Origin: Rhodococcus sp. 14-1411-2a
GTDB taxonomy: Bacteria; Actinomycetota; Actinomycetes; Mycobacteriales; Mycobacteriaceae
Assembly: GCF_002259485.1 (NCBI RefSeq)
Contig: NZ_NPGA01000019.1
Location: 124,001-188,000 of the forward strand
Direction: 5' to 3'
Length of the DNA stretch: 64,000 nt
Shown: in pieces, positions 34,928 to 44,814 of the stretch
How the letters are laid out: the number at the start of each line of letters is the position of its first letter
How positions within the stretch are numbered: the stretch's first letter is position 1
Notes under the pieces: model-generated
What the model saw: the letters and a program-made list of their open reading frames with translations, nothing else
Told to the model about the DNA's origin: nothing
Database searches by the model: none
Position numbers and translations under genes: made by a program

Positions 34928-36358
34928 GTGACCGAATCCGACGAGGCCCTGCCCCTGCCTCCGCCGAGCCCGGTCGATCTGGCCGAGCTCGCACTCGTGG
35001 AGGCCGAGCTCGACAAGCGTTGGCCCGAAACGAAGATCGAGCCGTCGACGGCTCGGATCTCGGCGCTGATGGACCTGCTCGGCTCGCCGCAGAGGGCGTA
35101 TCCGTCGATTCACGTCGCGGGCACGAACGGCAAGACCTCGGTGACCCGCATGATCGATGCGCTCCTCACCGCGTTCCACCGGCGCACAGGCCGCACCACC
35201 AGTCCGCACCTGCAGATGGCGACCGAGCGGATCAGCATCGACGGCAGGCCCATCTCGCCGCGGCTCTACGTCGACACCTACAACGAGATCGCTCCGTTCG
35301 TGGACATGATCGACGCGCAGTCCGAGGCAGCGGGCGGACCCCGCATGAGCAAGTTCGAGGTGGTCACGGCCATGGCGTTCGCGGCGTTCGCCGAGGCCCC
35401 GGTCGAGGTTGCCGTCATCGAGGTCGGACTCGGCGGGCGTTGGGACGCCACCAACGTCGTCGACGGCGACGTTGCCGTCATCACCCCGATCGGCCTCGAT
35501 CACGTCGAGTTCCTCGGCGACGATCTCGCGACGATCGCGGGAGAGAAGGCGGGGATCATCAAGAAGGCACCGGAATCGCTGGTGCCGCGCGATACCGTCG
35601 CGATTCTGGCGAAGCAGCAGCCCGAGGTGTCCGAGGTCCTGCTGCGGGCGGCGGTGCAGGCGGACGCGGCGGTGGCCCGAGCCGGGTCGGAATTCACCGT
35701 CCTCGGCAGGCAGATCGCCGTGGGAGGCCAGCAACTGGAACTGCAGGGGCTCGGCGGGGTGTACACCGACGTCTTTCTTCCCTTGCACGGCGAGCATCAG
35801 GCGCACAATGCCTCGCTCGCACTCGCGGCGGTCGAGGCTTTCTTCGGTGCGGGTCCGGATCGTCAACTCGATCAGGACACCGTGCGCGGTGCGTTCGCCA
35901 CGATCGTCAATCCGGGTCGGCTCGAGCGGGTGCGCAACGCCCCGACAGTGTTTCTCGACGCCGCGCACAACCCACATGGGGCAGCAGCGCTCGCCGCTGC
36001 CCTCACCGACGAATTCGATTTCCGCAAACTCGTCGGCGTCGTCAGCGTCATGGCGGACAAGGATGTCGGAGCAATCCTCGACGCGCTGGAGCCGGTGTTC
36101 GACGACATCGTCGTCACCCACAACGGGTCCGCGCGGGCGATGGACGTGGACGCGTTGGCCGACATCGCGGTGGCCAAATTCGGCGACGAACGCGTCGTGG
36201 TGGCGTCGACCCTGCCCGATGCGCTGGAAACGGCGATCGGGTTGGCCGAGGAAGTCGCCGAGCCGGGTGAGGCCGTGTCCGGTGCCGGAGTCGTGGTGAC
36301 CGGATCCGTGGTGACCGTCGGTGCAGCTCGCACTCTGTTCGGAAAGGACCCCGCGTGA
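34928..36358 (+). CDS. folC: Bifunctional folylpolyglutamate synthase/dihydrofolate synthase
   Basis: A 476-residue Mur-ligase-like enzyme that adds glutamate to folates, and in many bacteria also joins glutamate to dihydropteroate. The P-loop AGTNGKTS is at residues 64-71, followed by EVGLGGRWDATNVV and the omega-loop region SPHLQMATERI. The C-terminal domain has DAAHNPHGA. GTG at 34928 follows the valS TAA directly and the gene overlaps the next by four bases, so valS-folC-DUF4233 is a coupled unit. Confidence 0.95.
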   Translation: MTESDEALPLPPPSPVDLAELALVEAELDKRWPETKIEPSTARISALMDLLGSPQRAYPSIHVAGTNGKTSVTRMIDALLTAFHRRTGRTTSPHLQMATERISIDGRPISPRLYVDTYNEIAPFVDMIDAQSEAAGGPRMSKFEVVTAMAFAAFAEAPVEVAVIEVGLGGRWDATNVVDGDVAVITPIGLDHVEFLGDDLATIAGEKAGIIKKAPESLVPRDTVAILAKQQPEVSEVLLRAAVQADAAVARAGSEFTVLGRQIAVGGQQLELQGLGGVYTDVFLPLHGEHQAHNASLALAAVEAFFGAGPDRQLDQDTVRGAFATIVNPGRLERVRNAPTVFLDAAHNPHGAAALAAALTDEFDFRKLVGVVSVMADKDVGAILDALEPVFDDIVVTHNGSARAMDVDALADIAVAKFGDERVVVASTLPDALETAIGLAEEVAEPGEAVSGAGVVVTGSVVTVGAARTLFGKDPA

Positions 36359-36744
36359 GCGAGACAGAGTTCAGACCACCCACGAACGATCCGTGGAAGG
36401 GGTTCCGCGGTGTCTGTGCAGGAACGTTGGTACTCGAAGCCATCGTCGTTCTGCTCTCGCTGCCTGTGGTCGCCGTCGTGGGCGGCGGTGCAACGTGGTT
36501 TTCGACCACGTACATCGTTCTCCTCGCGGTCGCGATGATCGCAGGCGCCGGCAAGCAGGGTGAGCCCTGGGCGATGAAGTTCAATCTGATTCTGCAAGTG
36601 TTCGTTCTGTTCGGAACGGTGTTCCATCTGTCCATCGGCATCGTCGGCCTGATCTTCATCGCCGTGTGGCTGTATCTGCTGTACCTGCGCCGTGACATCA
36701 CCGAGCGAATCCGACGGGGGATGCTGCCGGGGCAGCGCGACTGA
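36355..36744 (+). CDS. DUF4233 membrane protein (Rv2446c-like)
   Basis: A 129-residue integral membrane protein with about four hydrophobic segments (near residues 23-42, 48-64, 72-90 and 93-110) and the KGFRGVCAGTLVLEAIVVLL start of the family. It is conserved next to folC and ndk across the Mycobacteriales. Its function is unknown. GTG start at 36355 within the folC stop region. Confidence 0.88.
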   Translation: MSETEFRPPTNDPWKGFRGVCAGTLVLEAIVVLLSLPVVAVVGGGATWFSTTYIVLLAVAMIAGAGKQGEPWAMKFNLILQVFVLFGTVFHLSIGIVGLIFIAVWLYLLYLRRDITERIRRGMLPGQRD

Positions 36745-36813
36745 CAGGGGAAACCTGTCGGTTTCGGCGATGCGGCGCGCGCCGCATCGCTGTGTTCCAT
36801 TACTGTTCTCGAC

Positions 36814-37227
36814 GTGACCGACCGCACCCTTGTACTGATCAAGCCCGACGGAGTTGCCCGGCGTTACGTAGGAGAGATCCTCGGCCGCGTGGAGAAGAAG
36901 GGTCTGAGCATCGTCGCACTCGAGCTCAAGACCGTCTCCCGCGAACTGGCCTCGGCTCACTACGCGGAGCACGAGAGCAAGCCGTTCTTCCCCGAGCTGC
37001 TCGAGTTCATCACGTCCGGACCGGTGGTGGCCGCAGTTCTCGAAGGCCCGCGCGCCATCGCTGCATTCCGTCAGATCGCAGGCGGCACCGACCCCGTGGC
37101 CAAGGCGGTTCCCGGCACCATCCGTGGTGACCTCGCCCTCGACGGTCAGCAGAATCTGGTGCACGGATCGGATTCCGTGGAATCGGCCGAGCGCGAGATC
37201 GCACTCTGGTTCCCCGGCCTCGCCTGA
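36814..37227 (+). CDS. ndk: Nucleoside-diphosphate kinase
   Basis: A 137-residue kinase that equilibrates nucleoside di- and triphosphates. The phosphorylated His117 lies in NLVHGSDS, with [14 protein letters not shown] at the start and [15 protein letters not shown] sequence before the active site. It starts with GTG at 36814 and shows no ribosome-binding site, so the message may be leaderless. Confidence 0.96.
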   Translation: MTDRTLVLIKPDGVARRYVGEILGRVEKKGLSIVALELKTVSRELASAHYAEHESKPFFPELLEFITSGPVVAAVLEGPRAIAAFRQIAGGTDPVAKAVPGTIRGDLALDGQQNLVHGSDSVESAEREIALWFPGLA

Positions 37228-37266
37228 CCGTTCCGCCTTCGACACGAAAAGCACCGCCTCCTTCCG

Positions 37267-37308
37267 GCCACGCCGCATCCGCTCGGAACCCGAACGGTGC
37301 GGCGTGGC
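37267..37308 (+). terminator. Hairpin after ndk
   Basis: GCCACGCCGCA pairs perfectly with TGCGGCGTGGC, with CCG/CGG further in. No T-run follows. It lies 40 bases past the ndk stop and probably separates ndk from rne. Confidence 0.6.
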
Positions 37309-37732
37309 GAGTACGCATCACAGCGTGTGGGATACTCGACGACAGATCGACTTCACTGCACCAGTACGTACAGGTTTCACGCTCCACCCGAAGCCCAGGC
37401 TTCACCGAAGTTCGCTAGACCGGTGTGGTGTATTCGATCGGATGACTGTCGTCTATCCGCGGCCCGTCATCGCAGATGCTCGAACGAGAGACAGGCTCGT
37501 TCGCGTTCTTGCTTGATGATCAGGCGCTCGGATCGCCGGTACACCACCATCCAGCCAGGCACCGCACACGCTGTCGTCGACCACCGAGAACTACGAAGTG
37601 GTCATCGGCTCGGGTGCGGAGCGAGACCGAACAGCTGACGTCCAACCCGACGTGAGTACACAAGGATTGCCCTCGCGTGGCCGCGTCACACCCGAAGTCG
37701 GATGGACGCGCCCGGGGGCCCGAGGAGACTAC
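37309..37732 (+). other. Long untranslated region upstream of rne
   Basis: About 420 bases between the ndk hairpin and the rne start hold no credible gene. CGAACGAG-N7-CTCGTTCG at 37481-37503 forms a clean 8-bp hairpin. RNase E messages in several bacteria carry long leaders through which the enzyme regulates its own level, so a regulatory leader is plausible here. No promoter could be placed with confidence. Confidence 0.45.
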
Positions 37733-40700
37733 GTGGCCGATCAAAGCCCGCCCGAAGATGTACAGAACGCAAACGCAGGTCGTACGGAGCCTCCCGGCGC
37801 GGTGTCGTCTGTGGAAACCGACGCGGCGTCGTCGGCGCAACCCGACACGATCGAGCTGCCGACCAGGCTGCGCGTGCACGCTCTGGCAAAGATTCTGGGC
37901 GTCACCAGCAAGCAGTTGCTCGTCACCCTCGGTGAGCTCGGCATCGAAGCGCGCAGTGCACAGTCGAGCCTGAGCCGTGACGTCGCGGAGTCCGTTCGTG
38001 ACTCGGTCAACGCGCCCACAGCGCCCACCGGGCAGACAGTCGAGTCGTCGACTGCCGCGCAGCCGGAGCCGGTTGTGGAGGAACCTGTCGAGGCACCCGC
38101 CGTCGAGGCCCCGTGGTCCGAGCCGCAGCTTTTCACCAGCGCGCCCGCTCCGGAGCCGGAGACCGATCGGTCCGCGGCAACGACCGACCAGCCCACCGCG
38201 ACGACGTTCACCACCCCGCTGTTTCTGCAGCCCGCAGCCGTGGACGCCCCAGCGACGGAATCGGCGGAGTCACCGGCGGAGCCCCCGGTGCGCCGTCGCC
38301 GCAGCCGCAAGGCAGCGCCCAAGGACGAGGTCGCCAGCACCGGCAGCAGCACGGACACCGATGGCAGTGAGTCCGCGGTGACGCCGGAGACCGCTGCACC
38401 CGAGACTGCTGCACTCGAGACGTCTGCAGTCTCGACCGACCGGTCCTCTTCTGAGACCGACGAGTCGACCGCCGCCGAGGGATCGACCGACGGTGACGGG
38501 GACGACGATCAATCTCAGCCTCGACGCCGCCGCCGTGGCCGCCGTGGACGCGGCCGTGGTCGCGGCGAGCAGTCTTCGGACGAGTCGAACGACGACAATT
38601 CCGACGACGATTCCGACGGCGACTCGGAGACCACTGATTCGGCCGACGCAGAACCGACCGATTCCGACTCGGACGAGTCCTCGTCGAGTGACGAGCAGCA
38701 GTCGAACTCGGGACGACGCTCGCGTCGATCGCGCACTCGCAGCCGCACCTCGGACCGGCAGAACTCCGATTCGACCGATTCCTCCGACGAAACGCGCACC
38801 GCGGACTCCTCGGCCGAGGACGGCGACGACGAGTCCGATTCGGGTGCCCAGGACAATTACGACGACTCCGACAACGGCGGTTCGGACGGAGACGGCTCCA
38901 GCCGTCGTCGTCGACGCCGTCGCCGGCGCAAGACCGGAGCAGAGGCCGCTGCCGAGGGCACCTCGTCCGAGGACGATCCGCCCAACACCGTCGTGCACGA
39001 GCGCGAGCCGCGCAACAAGAGTCGGGCACCCCGGGACGAGGTCCAGGGAATCACGGGCTCGACGCGTCTCGAGGCCAAGCGTCAGCGCCGCCGCGACGGG
39101 CGCGATGCCGGTCGTCGTCGGCCGCCGATCCTCACCGAGTCCGAGTTCCTGGCTCGCCGCGAATCCGTCGACCGCGTCATGGTCGTGCGTGAGAAAGCGA
39201 CTCCGGATCACCCGCTGACCACTCAGGTTGCCGTGCTCGAAGACGGTGTGCTCGTCGAGCACTTCGTCACCAGCAGTGCCACCGCGTCCATGGTCGGCAA
39301 CGTCTACCTGGGCCGCGTACAGAACGTGCTGCCCAGCATGGAAGCAGCCTTCATCGACATCGGGCGTGGCCGCAACGGCGTGCTGTACGCGGGCGAGGTC
39401 AACTGGGACGCTGCGGGCTTGGGCGGAAACTCACGGAAGATCGAGCAGGCTCTCAAGCCAGGCGATCAGGTTCTGGTCCAGGTCAGCAAGGACCCGGTGG
39501 GGCACAAGGGTGCTCGCCTGACCACGCAGCTGTCGCTCGCGGGTCGTTTCCTCGTCTACGTGCCCGGTGGAAGTTCCACCGGCATCAGCCGCAAGCTGCC
39601 CGACACCGAGCGCAAGCGTCTGAAGGAGATCCTCCGCGACATCGTGCCTCCCGAGGCCGGCGTCATCATCCGTACCGCAGCGGAGGGCGTCAGCGAAGAA
39701 GAGCTCGCACGCGACGTGACTCGCCTGCAGGCGCAGTGGGCCAGCATCGAAGAACGCTCGGCCAACGCCGAAACCGGCAAGGGCGTGCAACCACAGACGC
39801 TGTACGAAGAGCCCGACATGCTCGTCAAGGTCATCCGTGACCTGTTCAACGAGGACTTCTCCAAGCTCGTCATCGAGGGCGACAAGGCGTGGACGACGAC
39901 GTCGAACTACGTCGAGACCGTGGCCCCGGACATGATGGAGCGGCTGCACCGATACGAGGCCGACGGCAGTTCCGTCGACGTCTTCGCCGCGCACCGCATC
40001 GACGAGCAGCTGGCCAAGGCCCTCGATCGCAAGGTCTGGCTGCCGTCCGGCGGCACCCTGGTGATCGATCGCACCGAGGCGATGACCGTCGTCGACGTCA
40101 ACACCGGCAAGTTCACCGGCTCGGGTGGCAATCTAGAAGAGACGGTCACTCGCAACAACATCGAGGCCGCCGAGGAAGTCGTGCGCCAGATGCGGCTGCG
40201 AGACATCGGCGGCATGATCGTCGTCGACTTCATCGACATGGTGCTCGAGTCCAACCGCGATCTCGTACTCCGACGACTCACCGAGTCCCTCGGACGCGAC
40301 CGGACTCGCCACCAGGTCTCCGAGGTGACCTCGCTCGGTCTGGTGCAGATGACCCGCAAGAAGCTCGGCACGGGGCTCGTCGAGGCGTTCTCCACCACGT
40401 GTGAGCACTGCCAGGGTCGTGGCATCGTCGTGCACCCGTTCCCCATCGACGCCAAGCCGGACAACGACGGCGGTCGGTCGAACTCGTCGCGTTCGGAATC
40501 GGGCAACTCGGGAACGAGCAGCAGGCGTCGTCGTGGCAAGGACAACAAGGCCGACGGCAACGATCGGTCCGACGGCAACGAGCGGGCCTCCTCGAACGAT
40601 CGGGCCGGTGCGGCAGACGGTCAGGACCACCCCGTGGTCGATCCGTCGATCAAGCGGGCGCATCCGGTGGCGCTGGCCATGGCGGCGCACCACGACGACG

Positions 40701-41173
40701 TGGTGGCCGACGTCAGCCCCGCCGATGTCGAGACACCTGCCCCGGAAGCTCCCGGCGGCGACGCCGAGGTGACCGTGGTCTCCGCCGACGATGTGGAGGT
40801 TGCGGCTGCTGCGGCGGCCGACGCGGAGACGAACGTCACGGCAGCCGATGCGGCCACCGAGACAGAGGCCGACCGGCCTTCAGCCGAGCCGGTGGCACCG
40901 AGGGCTCGACGCGGACGGCGGGTGGCGCGCAAAGCAGCCGCGCCGACCGGCACAGCGCCCGACGCGGGCATGGTGATCGTCGTTCCTGCCGCGGACGACT
41001 CCGCGGACGCCACGACCTCCGACCAGGCAGGGACGGCACCCGACGAGGTGGCGGCTCCGCTCACGGCGGCGGCCGAACAGTCCGTGGAGCCGGTGGAGGT
41101 GCCGGCGGCACGTCCTCGCAGACGGCGCGCAGCAGCGCGGCCTGCAGGGCCTCCGGTGGACATCGATGCCTAG
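37733..41173 (+). CDS. rne: Ribonuclease E/G with actinobacterial N-terminal extension
   Basis: An 1146-residue endoribonuclease central to RNA decay and rRNA processing. Residues about 40-85 (LPTRLRVHALAKILGVTSKQ) form an IF2-N-like domain. Residues about 90-440 are disordered, rich in acidic and Ser/Thr residues with blocks of arginine. The catalytic core begins near 475 (ESVDRVMVVRE), with the S1 domain (VGNVYLGRVQNVLPSMEAAF), the metal-binding VIDRTEAMTVVDVNTGKF and DFIDM, and the zinc-link cysteines in TTCEHCQGRG. Another disordered tail ends in basic clusters. GTG at 37733 is chosen for its GAGGAG at 37722-37727. Confidence 0.93.
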   Translation: MADQSPPEDVQNANAGRTEPPGAVSSVETDAASSAQPDTIELPTRLRVHALAKILGVTSKQLLVTLGELGIEARSAQSSLSRDVAESVRDSVNAPTAPTGQTVESSTAAQPEPVVEEPVEAPAVEAPWSEPQLFTSAPAPEPETDRSAATTDQPTATTFTTPLFLQPAAVDAPATESAESPAEPPVRRRRSRKAAPKDEVASTGSSTDTDGSESAVTPETAAPETAALETSAVSTDRSSSETDESTAAEGSTDGDGDDDQSQPRRRRRGRRGRGRGRGEQSSDESNDDNSDDDSDGDSETTDSADAEPTDSDSDESSSSDEQQSNSGRRSRRSRTRSRTSDRQNSDSTDSSDETRTADSSAEDGDDESDSGAQDNYDDSDNGGSDGDGSSRRRRRRRRRKTGAEAAAEGTSSEDDPPNTVVHEREPRNKSRAPRDEVQGITGSTRLEAKRQRRRDGRDAGRRRPPILTESEFLARRESVDRVMVVREKATPDHPLTTQVAVLEDGVLVEHFVTSSATASMVGNVYLGRVQNVLPSMEAAFIDIGRGRNGVLYAGEVNWDAAGLGGNSRKIEQALKPGDQVLVQVSKDPVGHKGARLTTQLSLAGRFLVYVPGGSSTGISRKLPDTERKRLKEILRDIVPPEAGVIIRTAAEGVSEEELARDVTRLQAQWASIEERSANAETGKGVQPQTLYEEPDMLVKVIRDLFNEDFSKLVIEGDKAWTTTSNYVETVAPDMMERLHRYEADGSSVDVFAAHRIDEQLAKALDRKVWLPSGGTLVIDRTEAMTVVDVNTGKFTGSGGNLEETVTRNNIEAAEEVVRQMRLRDIGGMIVVDFIDMVLESNRDLVLRRLTESLGRDRTRHQVSEVTSLGLVQMTRKKLGTGLVEAFSTTCEHCQGRGIVVHPFPIDAKPDNDGGRSNSSRSESGNSGTSSRRRRGKDNKADGNDRSDGNERASSNDRAGAADGQDHPVVDPSIKRAHPVALAMAAHHDDVVADVSPADVETPAPEAPGGDAEVTVVSADDVEVAAAAAADAETNVTAADAATETEADRPSAEPVAPRARRGRRVARKAAAPTGTAPDAGMVIVVPAADDSADATTSDQAGTAPDEVAAPLTAAAEQSVEPVEVPAARPRRRRAAARPAGPPVDIDA

Positions 41174-41408
41174 CATCGCGGGGCAGTTTGACCCTGGCCG
41201 TCTCTCTGCCGTAACCTTGATAGGTCGCTCCCGGTGACACCGTTCTGCTGTGCCGTAGTGGCCTTGCAGGAAGCAACGGTTCTCGAGCGGGCCTAGGTGA
41301 ACATCGCCGTGGCCGGCCGATAGGGAGCAAGCAAACACGTTTTACCAGACCAGTCGTGTTGCCATGTGCAACGCGAGCAAGTTCGAAGAAGCAAGGGGTA
41401 GCCCTCCG
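41174..41408 (+). other. Leader region upstream of rplU
   Basis: A gap of 235 bases without a gene. I see no terminator hairpin for rne and no match to known L21 leader structures. It probably holds the rplU-rpmA promoter and a 5' leader; AAGGGG at 41393-41398 serves as ribosome-binding site. Confidence 0.4.
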
Positions 41409-41720
41409 ATGGCAACGTACGCGATCGTCAAGACCGGCGGAAAGCAGTACAAGGTCGCTGTTGGTGACCTCGTCAAGGTCGAGAAGATCGAGGGAGCGCC
41501 CGGCACTGCTGTCTCGCTTGCTCCGGTCCTCGTCGTAGACGGATCCGACCTGACCACAGATGCAGACAAGCTGGCGAAGATCTCGGTCGCCGGTGAGATC
41601 GTCGAGCACACCAAGGGCCCGAAGATCCGCATCCACAAGTTCAAGAACAAGACCGGATACCACAAGCGTCAGGGACACAGGCAGAAGCTCACTGTCCTCA
41701 AGGTCACCGGCATCAAGTAA
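41409..41720 (+). CDS. rplU: 50S ribosomal protein L21
   Basis: A 103-residue large-subunit protein beginning [20 protein letters not shown] and ending [11 protein letters not shown], typical of bL21. It contacts 23S rRNA. rpmA follows after 61 bases, the universal L21-L27 pairing. The ATG at 41409 gives the family N terminus. Confidence 0.97.
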   Translation: MATYAIVKTGGKQYKVAVGDLVKVEKIEGAPGTAVSLAPVLVVDGSDLTTDADKLAKISVAGEIVEHTKGPKIRIHKFKNKTGYHKRQGHRQKLTVLKVTGIK

Positions 41721-41781
41721 CCAGGTCCCCGGCAGGACCTGAGTTCTCCCAAGCTGATTCACCCCGAGGAGGGTATGCAAC

Positions 41782-42045
41782 ATGGCACACAAGAAGGGCG
41801 CATCAAGCTCCCGTAACGGTCGCGACTCGAATGCTCAGCGCCTCGGCGTCAAGCGTTTCGGCGGCCAGACCGTAGGCGCAGGCGAGATCCTGGTTCGTCA
41901 GCGTGGCACGCACTTCCACCCCGGCGTCAACGTCGGCCGTGGCGGCGACGACACCCTGTTCGCACTCGCCCCCGGCGCAGTCGAGTTCGGTGCCAAGCGC
42001 GGTCGCAAGACCGTGAACATCGTTCCGGTTGCTGTAGAGGCCTAG
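41782..42045 (+). CDS. rpmA: 50S ribosomal protein L27
   Basis: An 87-residue bL27 beginning [16 protein letters not shown] and containing [20 protein letters not shown]; its N-terminal tail reaches the peptidyl transferase centre. GAGGAGGG upstream of the ATG is a strong ribosome-binding site. A strong terminator follows, before obg. Confidence 0.97.
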   Translation: MAHKKGASSSRNGRDSNAQRLGVKRFGGQTVGAGEILVRQRGTHFHPGVNVGRGGDDTLFALAPGAVEFGAKRGRKTVNIVPVAVEA

Positions 42046-42132
42046 TCCTTCTGCAGCGCTGGCGCTCACGATGGCCGACGCGACCGGGCAACTGCTCGTG
42101 TCGACCATCCACGGCGTACGTTCACAGCTCCC

Positions 42133-42182
42133 GATAGGGGCGGACCAGGGTCATGAGACCGGTCCGCCCCTATCGCTTTTTT
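42133..42182 (+). terminator. Strong factor-independent terminator between rpmA and obg
   Basis: GATAGGGGCGGACC pairs perfectly with GGTCCGCCCCTATC across a 14-base loop, followed by GCTTTTTT. It is the best terminator in the window and lies inside what is often treated as one rplU-rpmA-obg operon. Confidence 0.9.
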
Positions 42183-42220
42183 CTCCCGCTTTCTCTTTCA
42201 CGAAAGGATCGAAGACAGCT

Positions 42221-43672
42221 ATGTCACGATTCATCGACCGCGTGGTGCTGCACGTCAGCGCCGGCAAAGGTGGCAACGGCTGCTCTTCGGTTCACCGCGA
42301 GAAGTTCAAGCCTCTCGGCGGCCCGGACGGCGGTAACGGAGGGCAGGGCGGCGGAGTCGTGTTCGTCGTCGACAGCAACGTCCACACTCTGCTCGACTTC
42401 CACTTCTCCAGCCATGCCAAGGCAGGCAACGGAACTCAGGGCATGGGTGGCAACCGTGAGGGTGCCAACGGCGAGGACCTGATTCTCAAGGTTCCCGACG
42501 GCACCGTCGTGCTCGACAAGAAGGGCAATGTGCTCGCCGACATGATCGGCGAGGGAACACGTTTCGACGCCGCACCCGGCGGCCGCGGCGGCCTGGGCAA
42601 CGCAGCTCTGGCCTCGAAGGCTCGGCGCGCACCCGGATTCGCGCTGCTCGGCGAAGAGGGCATCGAACGCGAGCTCGTCCTCGAACTCAAGTCCGTCGCA
42701 GACGTGGGCCTCGTCGGTTTTCCGTCGGCCGGTAAGTCGTCGCTGGTCTCGGTGCTGTCCGCAGCGAAGCCGAAGATCGCCGATTACCCCTTCACCACAT
42801 TGGTGCCCAACCTCGGCGTGGTCTCCAGCGGAGACACCACCTTCACCGTCGCAGACGTTCCCGGGCTGATCCCCGGCGCGAGTCAGGGCCGAGGTCTCGG
42901 TCTCGACTTCCTGCGTCACCTCGAACGGTGTGCCGTTCTCGCGCACGTCGTCGACTGCGCCACACTGGATCCCGGCCGCGACCCGATCTCCGACGTCGAC
43001 GCCCTCGAAGCCGAGTTGGCCGCATACAAGCCGGCGCTGTCCGGGGACGCCAGCCTCGGCGATCTGGCCGATCGGCCCCGCATCGTGGTGTTGAACAAGG
43101 CCGACATTCCAGAGGGTGCCGAGCTGGCCGAGATGGTCACCGCCGAGTTCGAGTCCCGTGGCTGGCCCGTGTACACCATTTCCGCGGTGACGCGTGCCGG
43201 TCTCAAGCCGCTGACGTTCGCATTGGCCAAGCTCGTCGAGGAGTACCGCACCGCGCATCCGGCTCCCGAGCCGCGGCGTCAGGTGCTGCGCCCGGTCGCT
43301 CGGAACGACGACAGCTTCAAGGTCGTCAAGGATCCGGACATCCCGGACGGCTTCATCGTTCGCGGTACCCGACCCGAGCGTTGGGTGCGTCAGACGCAGT
43401 TCACCAACGACGAGGCCGTCGGCTACCTCGCCGACCGCCTCGCGCGGCTCGGAGTCGAGGACGCACTCATCAAGGCCGGCGCTCAGCCCGGTGCTTCGGT
43501 CACCATCGGCGACGTGTCGTTCGACTGGGAGCCGCAGACTCCGGCCGGTGTCGAGATCACGATGACAGGCCGTGGCACCGATGCCCGTCTCGATCAGGTC
43601 GAGCGCATCGGCGCATCCGAACGCAAGCATGCCCGCCAGGTACGTCGCGGGCTCGATACCGAACAGGAGTAG
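42221..43672 (+). CDS. obg: Obg/CgtA GTPase
   Basis: A 483-residue ribosome-assembly and stress-linked GTPase. The glycine-rich Obg fold spans about 1-158 ([17 protein letters not shown]). The G domain has G1 [11 protein letters not shown]3 DVPGLIPGA and G4 NKAD. A C-terminal OCT domain (about 340-430) with [13 protein letters not shown] is followed by a basic tail. The ATG at 42221 gives the family N terminus MSRFIDRV; reading further upstream would run through the terminator. Confidence 0.96.
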   Translation: MSRFIDRVVLHVSAGKGGNGCSSVHREKFKPLGGPDGGNGGQGGGVVFVVDSNVHTLLDFHFSSHAKAGNGTQGMGGNREGANGEDLILKVPDGTVVLDKKGNVLADMIGEGTRFDAAPGGRGGLGNAALASKARRAPGFALLGEEGIERELVLELKSVADVGLVGFPSAGKSSLVSVLSAAKPKIADYPFTTLVPNLGVVSSGDTTFTVADVPGLIPGASQGRGLGLDFLRHLERCAVLAHVVDCATLDPGRDPISDVDALEAELAAYKPALSGDASLGDLADRPRIVVLNKADIPEGAELAEMVTAEFESRGWPVYTISAVTRAGLKPLTFALAKLVEEYRTAHPAPEPRRQVLRPVARNDDSFKVVKDPDIPDGFIVRGTRPERWVRQTQFTNDEAVGYLADRLARLGVEDALIKAGAQPGASVTIGDVSFDWEPQTPAGVEITMTGRGTDARLDQVERIGASERKHARQVRRGLDTEQE

Positions 43673-43674
43673 AC

Positions 43675-44814
43675 GTGGCGGCGGTGCGTGAATCCGATTC
43701 GCTCGCAGAGGCTCTCACCGATACCCGTCGCACGATCGCCGATGCCAAGCGCATCGTGGTCAAGATCGGTTCCTCGGCGCTCACCAGCCTCGACACCGGT
43801 CTGGATCTGACTCGACTCGATCTGCTCGCCGACGCCATCGAGTCTCGGATGCGCAGCGGTACCGATGTGGTGGTCGTGTCCTCCGGTGCGATCGGCGCAG
43901 GGATGGCACCGTTGGGCCTGACCAAGCGTCCACGGGACCTGGCCACCAAGCAGGCTGCTGCGAGCGTCGGTCAACTCGCTCTGGTTCATGCGTGGAGCTC
44001 GTCGTTCCACCGGTACGGGCGCACGGTCGGACAGGTTCTGCTGACCGCCGAGGACATCGCGCGGCGAACCAACCACCGCAACGCTCAGCGCACCCTGGAT
44101 CGGTTGCGCTCACTCGGTGCCGTGGCCATCGTCAACGAGAACGACACGGTCGCCACCGCAGAGATCCGGTTCGGTGACAACGATCGCCTGGCTGCTCTGG
44201 TCGCCCACCTCGTCGGTGCGGACGCACTGTTCCTGCTCTCGGACGTGGACGGGTTGTACGACGGTGATCCCCGCAAGGGCAGAGCGACACTGATCCCGGA
44301 AGTGACCAGCCCCGAGGATCTCGACGGTGTCGTCGCCGGTTCGGGGGGAGCGCTCGGCACCGGCGGAATGGCCTCCAAGCTGTCCGCTGCGCGTCTCGCG
44401 GCCGACGCCGGCGTTCCGGTGCTACTGGCCGCGGCATCCGATGCTGCCCATGCGCTGACGACGTCCGCGGTGGGTACCGCTTTCGCTGCCCGGCCGACGC
44501 GATTGTCGGCGCGCAAGTTCTGGGTCCGTCACGCTGCCGATGCTGCGGGAGAACTGCACCTCGACGCCGGGGCCGTGCGTGCCGTGGTGGAGCGGCGACG
44601 ATCGTTGTTGTCCGCTGGTATCACGTCGGTGACGGGAGCTTTCCACGGCGGAGACGTGGTCTCGTTGGTCGACCACGCGGGTGTACTGGTGGCTCGCGGG
44701 GTCGTCGCGTACGACTCGGGGGAACTCGCCGGGATGCTCGGGAGGTCGACAGGGGAGTTGGCCGCAGAGCTTCAGCGCCCGGTGGTTCATGCCGACGATC
44801 TGGTTCCTGCCTGA
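43675..44814 (+). CDS. proB: Glutamate 5-kinase
   Basis: A 379-residue kinase catalysing the first step of proline synthesis. The amino acid kinase domain (about 20-270) contains [24 protein letters not shown] and [11 protein letters not shown]-terminal PUA domain (about 290-370) is present, with [20 protein letters not shown] at 43675 is preceded by AGGAG (43665-43669), two bases after the obg stop. Its end overlaps the convergent sirtuin gene by 28 bases. Confidence 0.95.
   Translation: MAAVRESDSLAEALTDTRRTIADAKRIVVKIGSSALTSLDTGLDLTRLDLLADAIESRMRSGTDVVVVSSGAIGAGMAPLGLTKRPRDLATKQAAASVGQLALVHAWSSSFHRYGRTVGQVLLTAEDIARRTNHRNAQRTLDRLRSLGAVAIVNENDTVATAEIRFGDNDRLAALVAHLVGADALFLLSDVDGLYDGDPRKGRATLIPEVTSPEDLDGVVAGSGGALGTGGMASKLSAARLAADAGVPVLLAAASDAAHALTTSAVGTAFAARPTRLSARKFWVRHAADAAGELHLDAGAVRAVVERRRSLLSAGITSVTGAFHGGDVVSLVDHAGVLVARGVVAYDSGELAGMLGRSTGELAAELQRPVVHADDLVPA

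Noticed and set aside
32276..36121. A 1281-codon open frame on the minus strand opposite valS and folC
   Set aside because: It mirrors two certain genes, has no recognisable domain and shows the His/Arg/Gly/Asp-rich composition of antisense frames in high-GC DNA.
37598..37732. An extension of RNase E by 45 residues to a start at 37598
   Set aside because: The downstream GTG at 37733 has a strong ribosome-binding site and the extension has no family resemblance.
41174..41408. Structured L21 autoregulatory leader
   Set aside because: No convincing paired structure matching known ribosomal-protein leaders could be drawn by eye.
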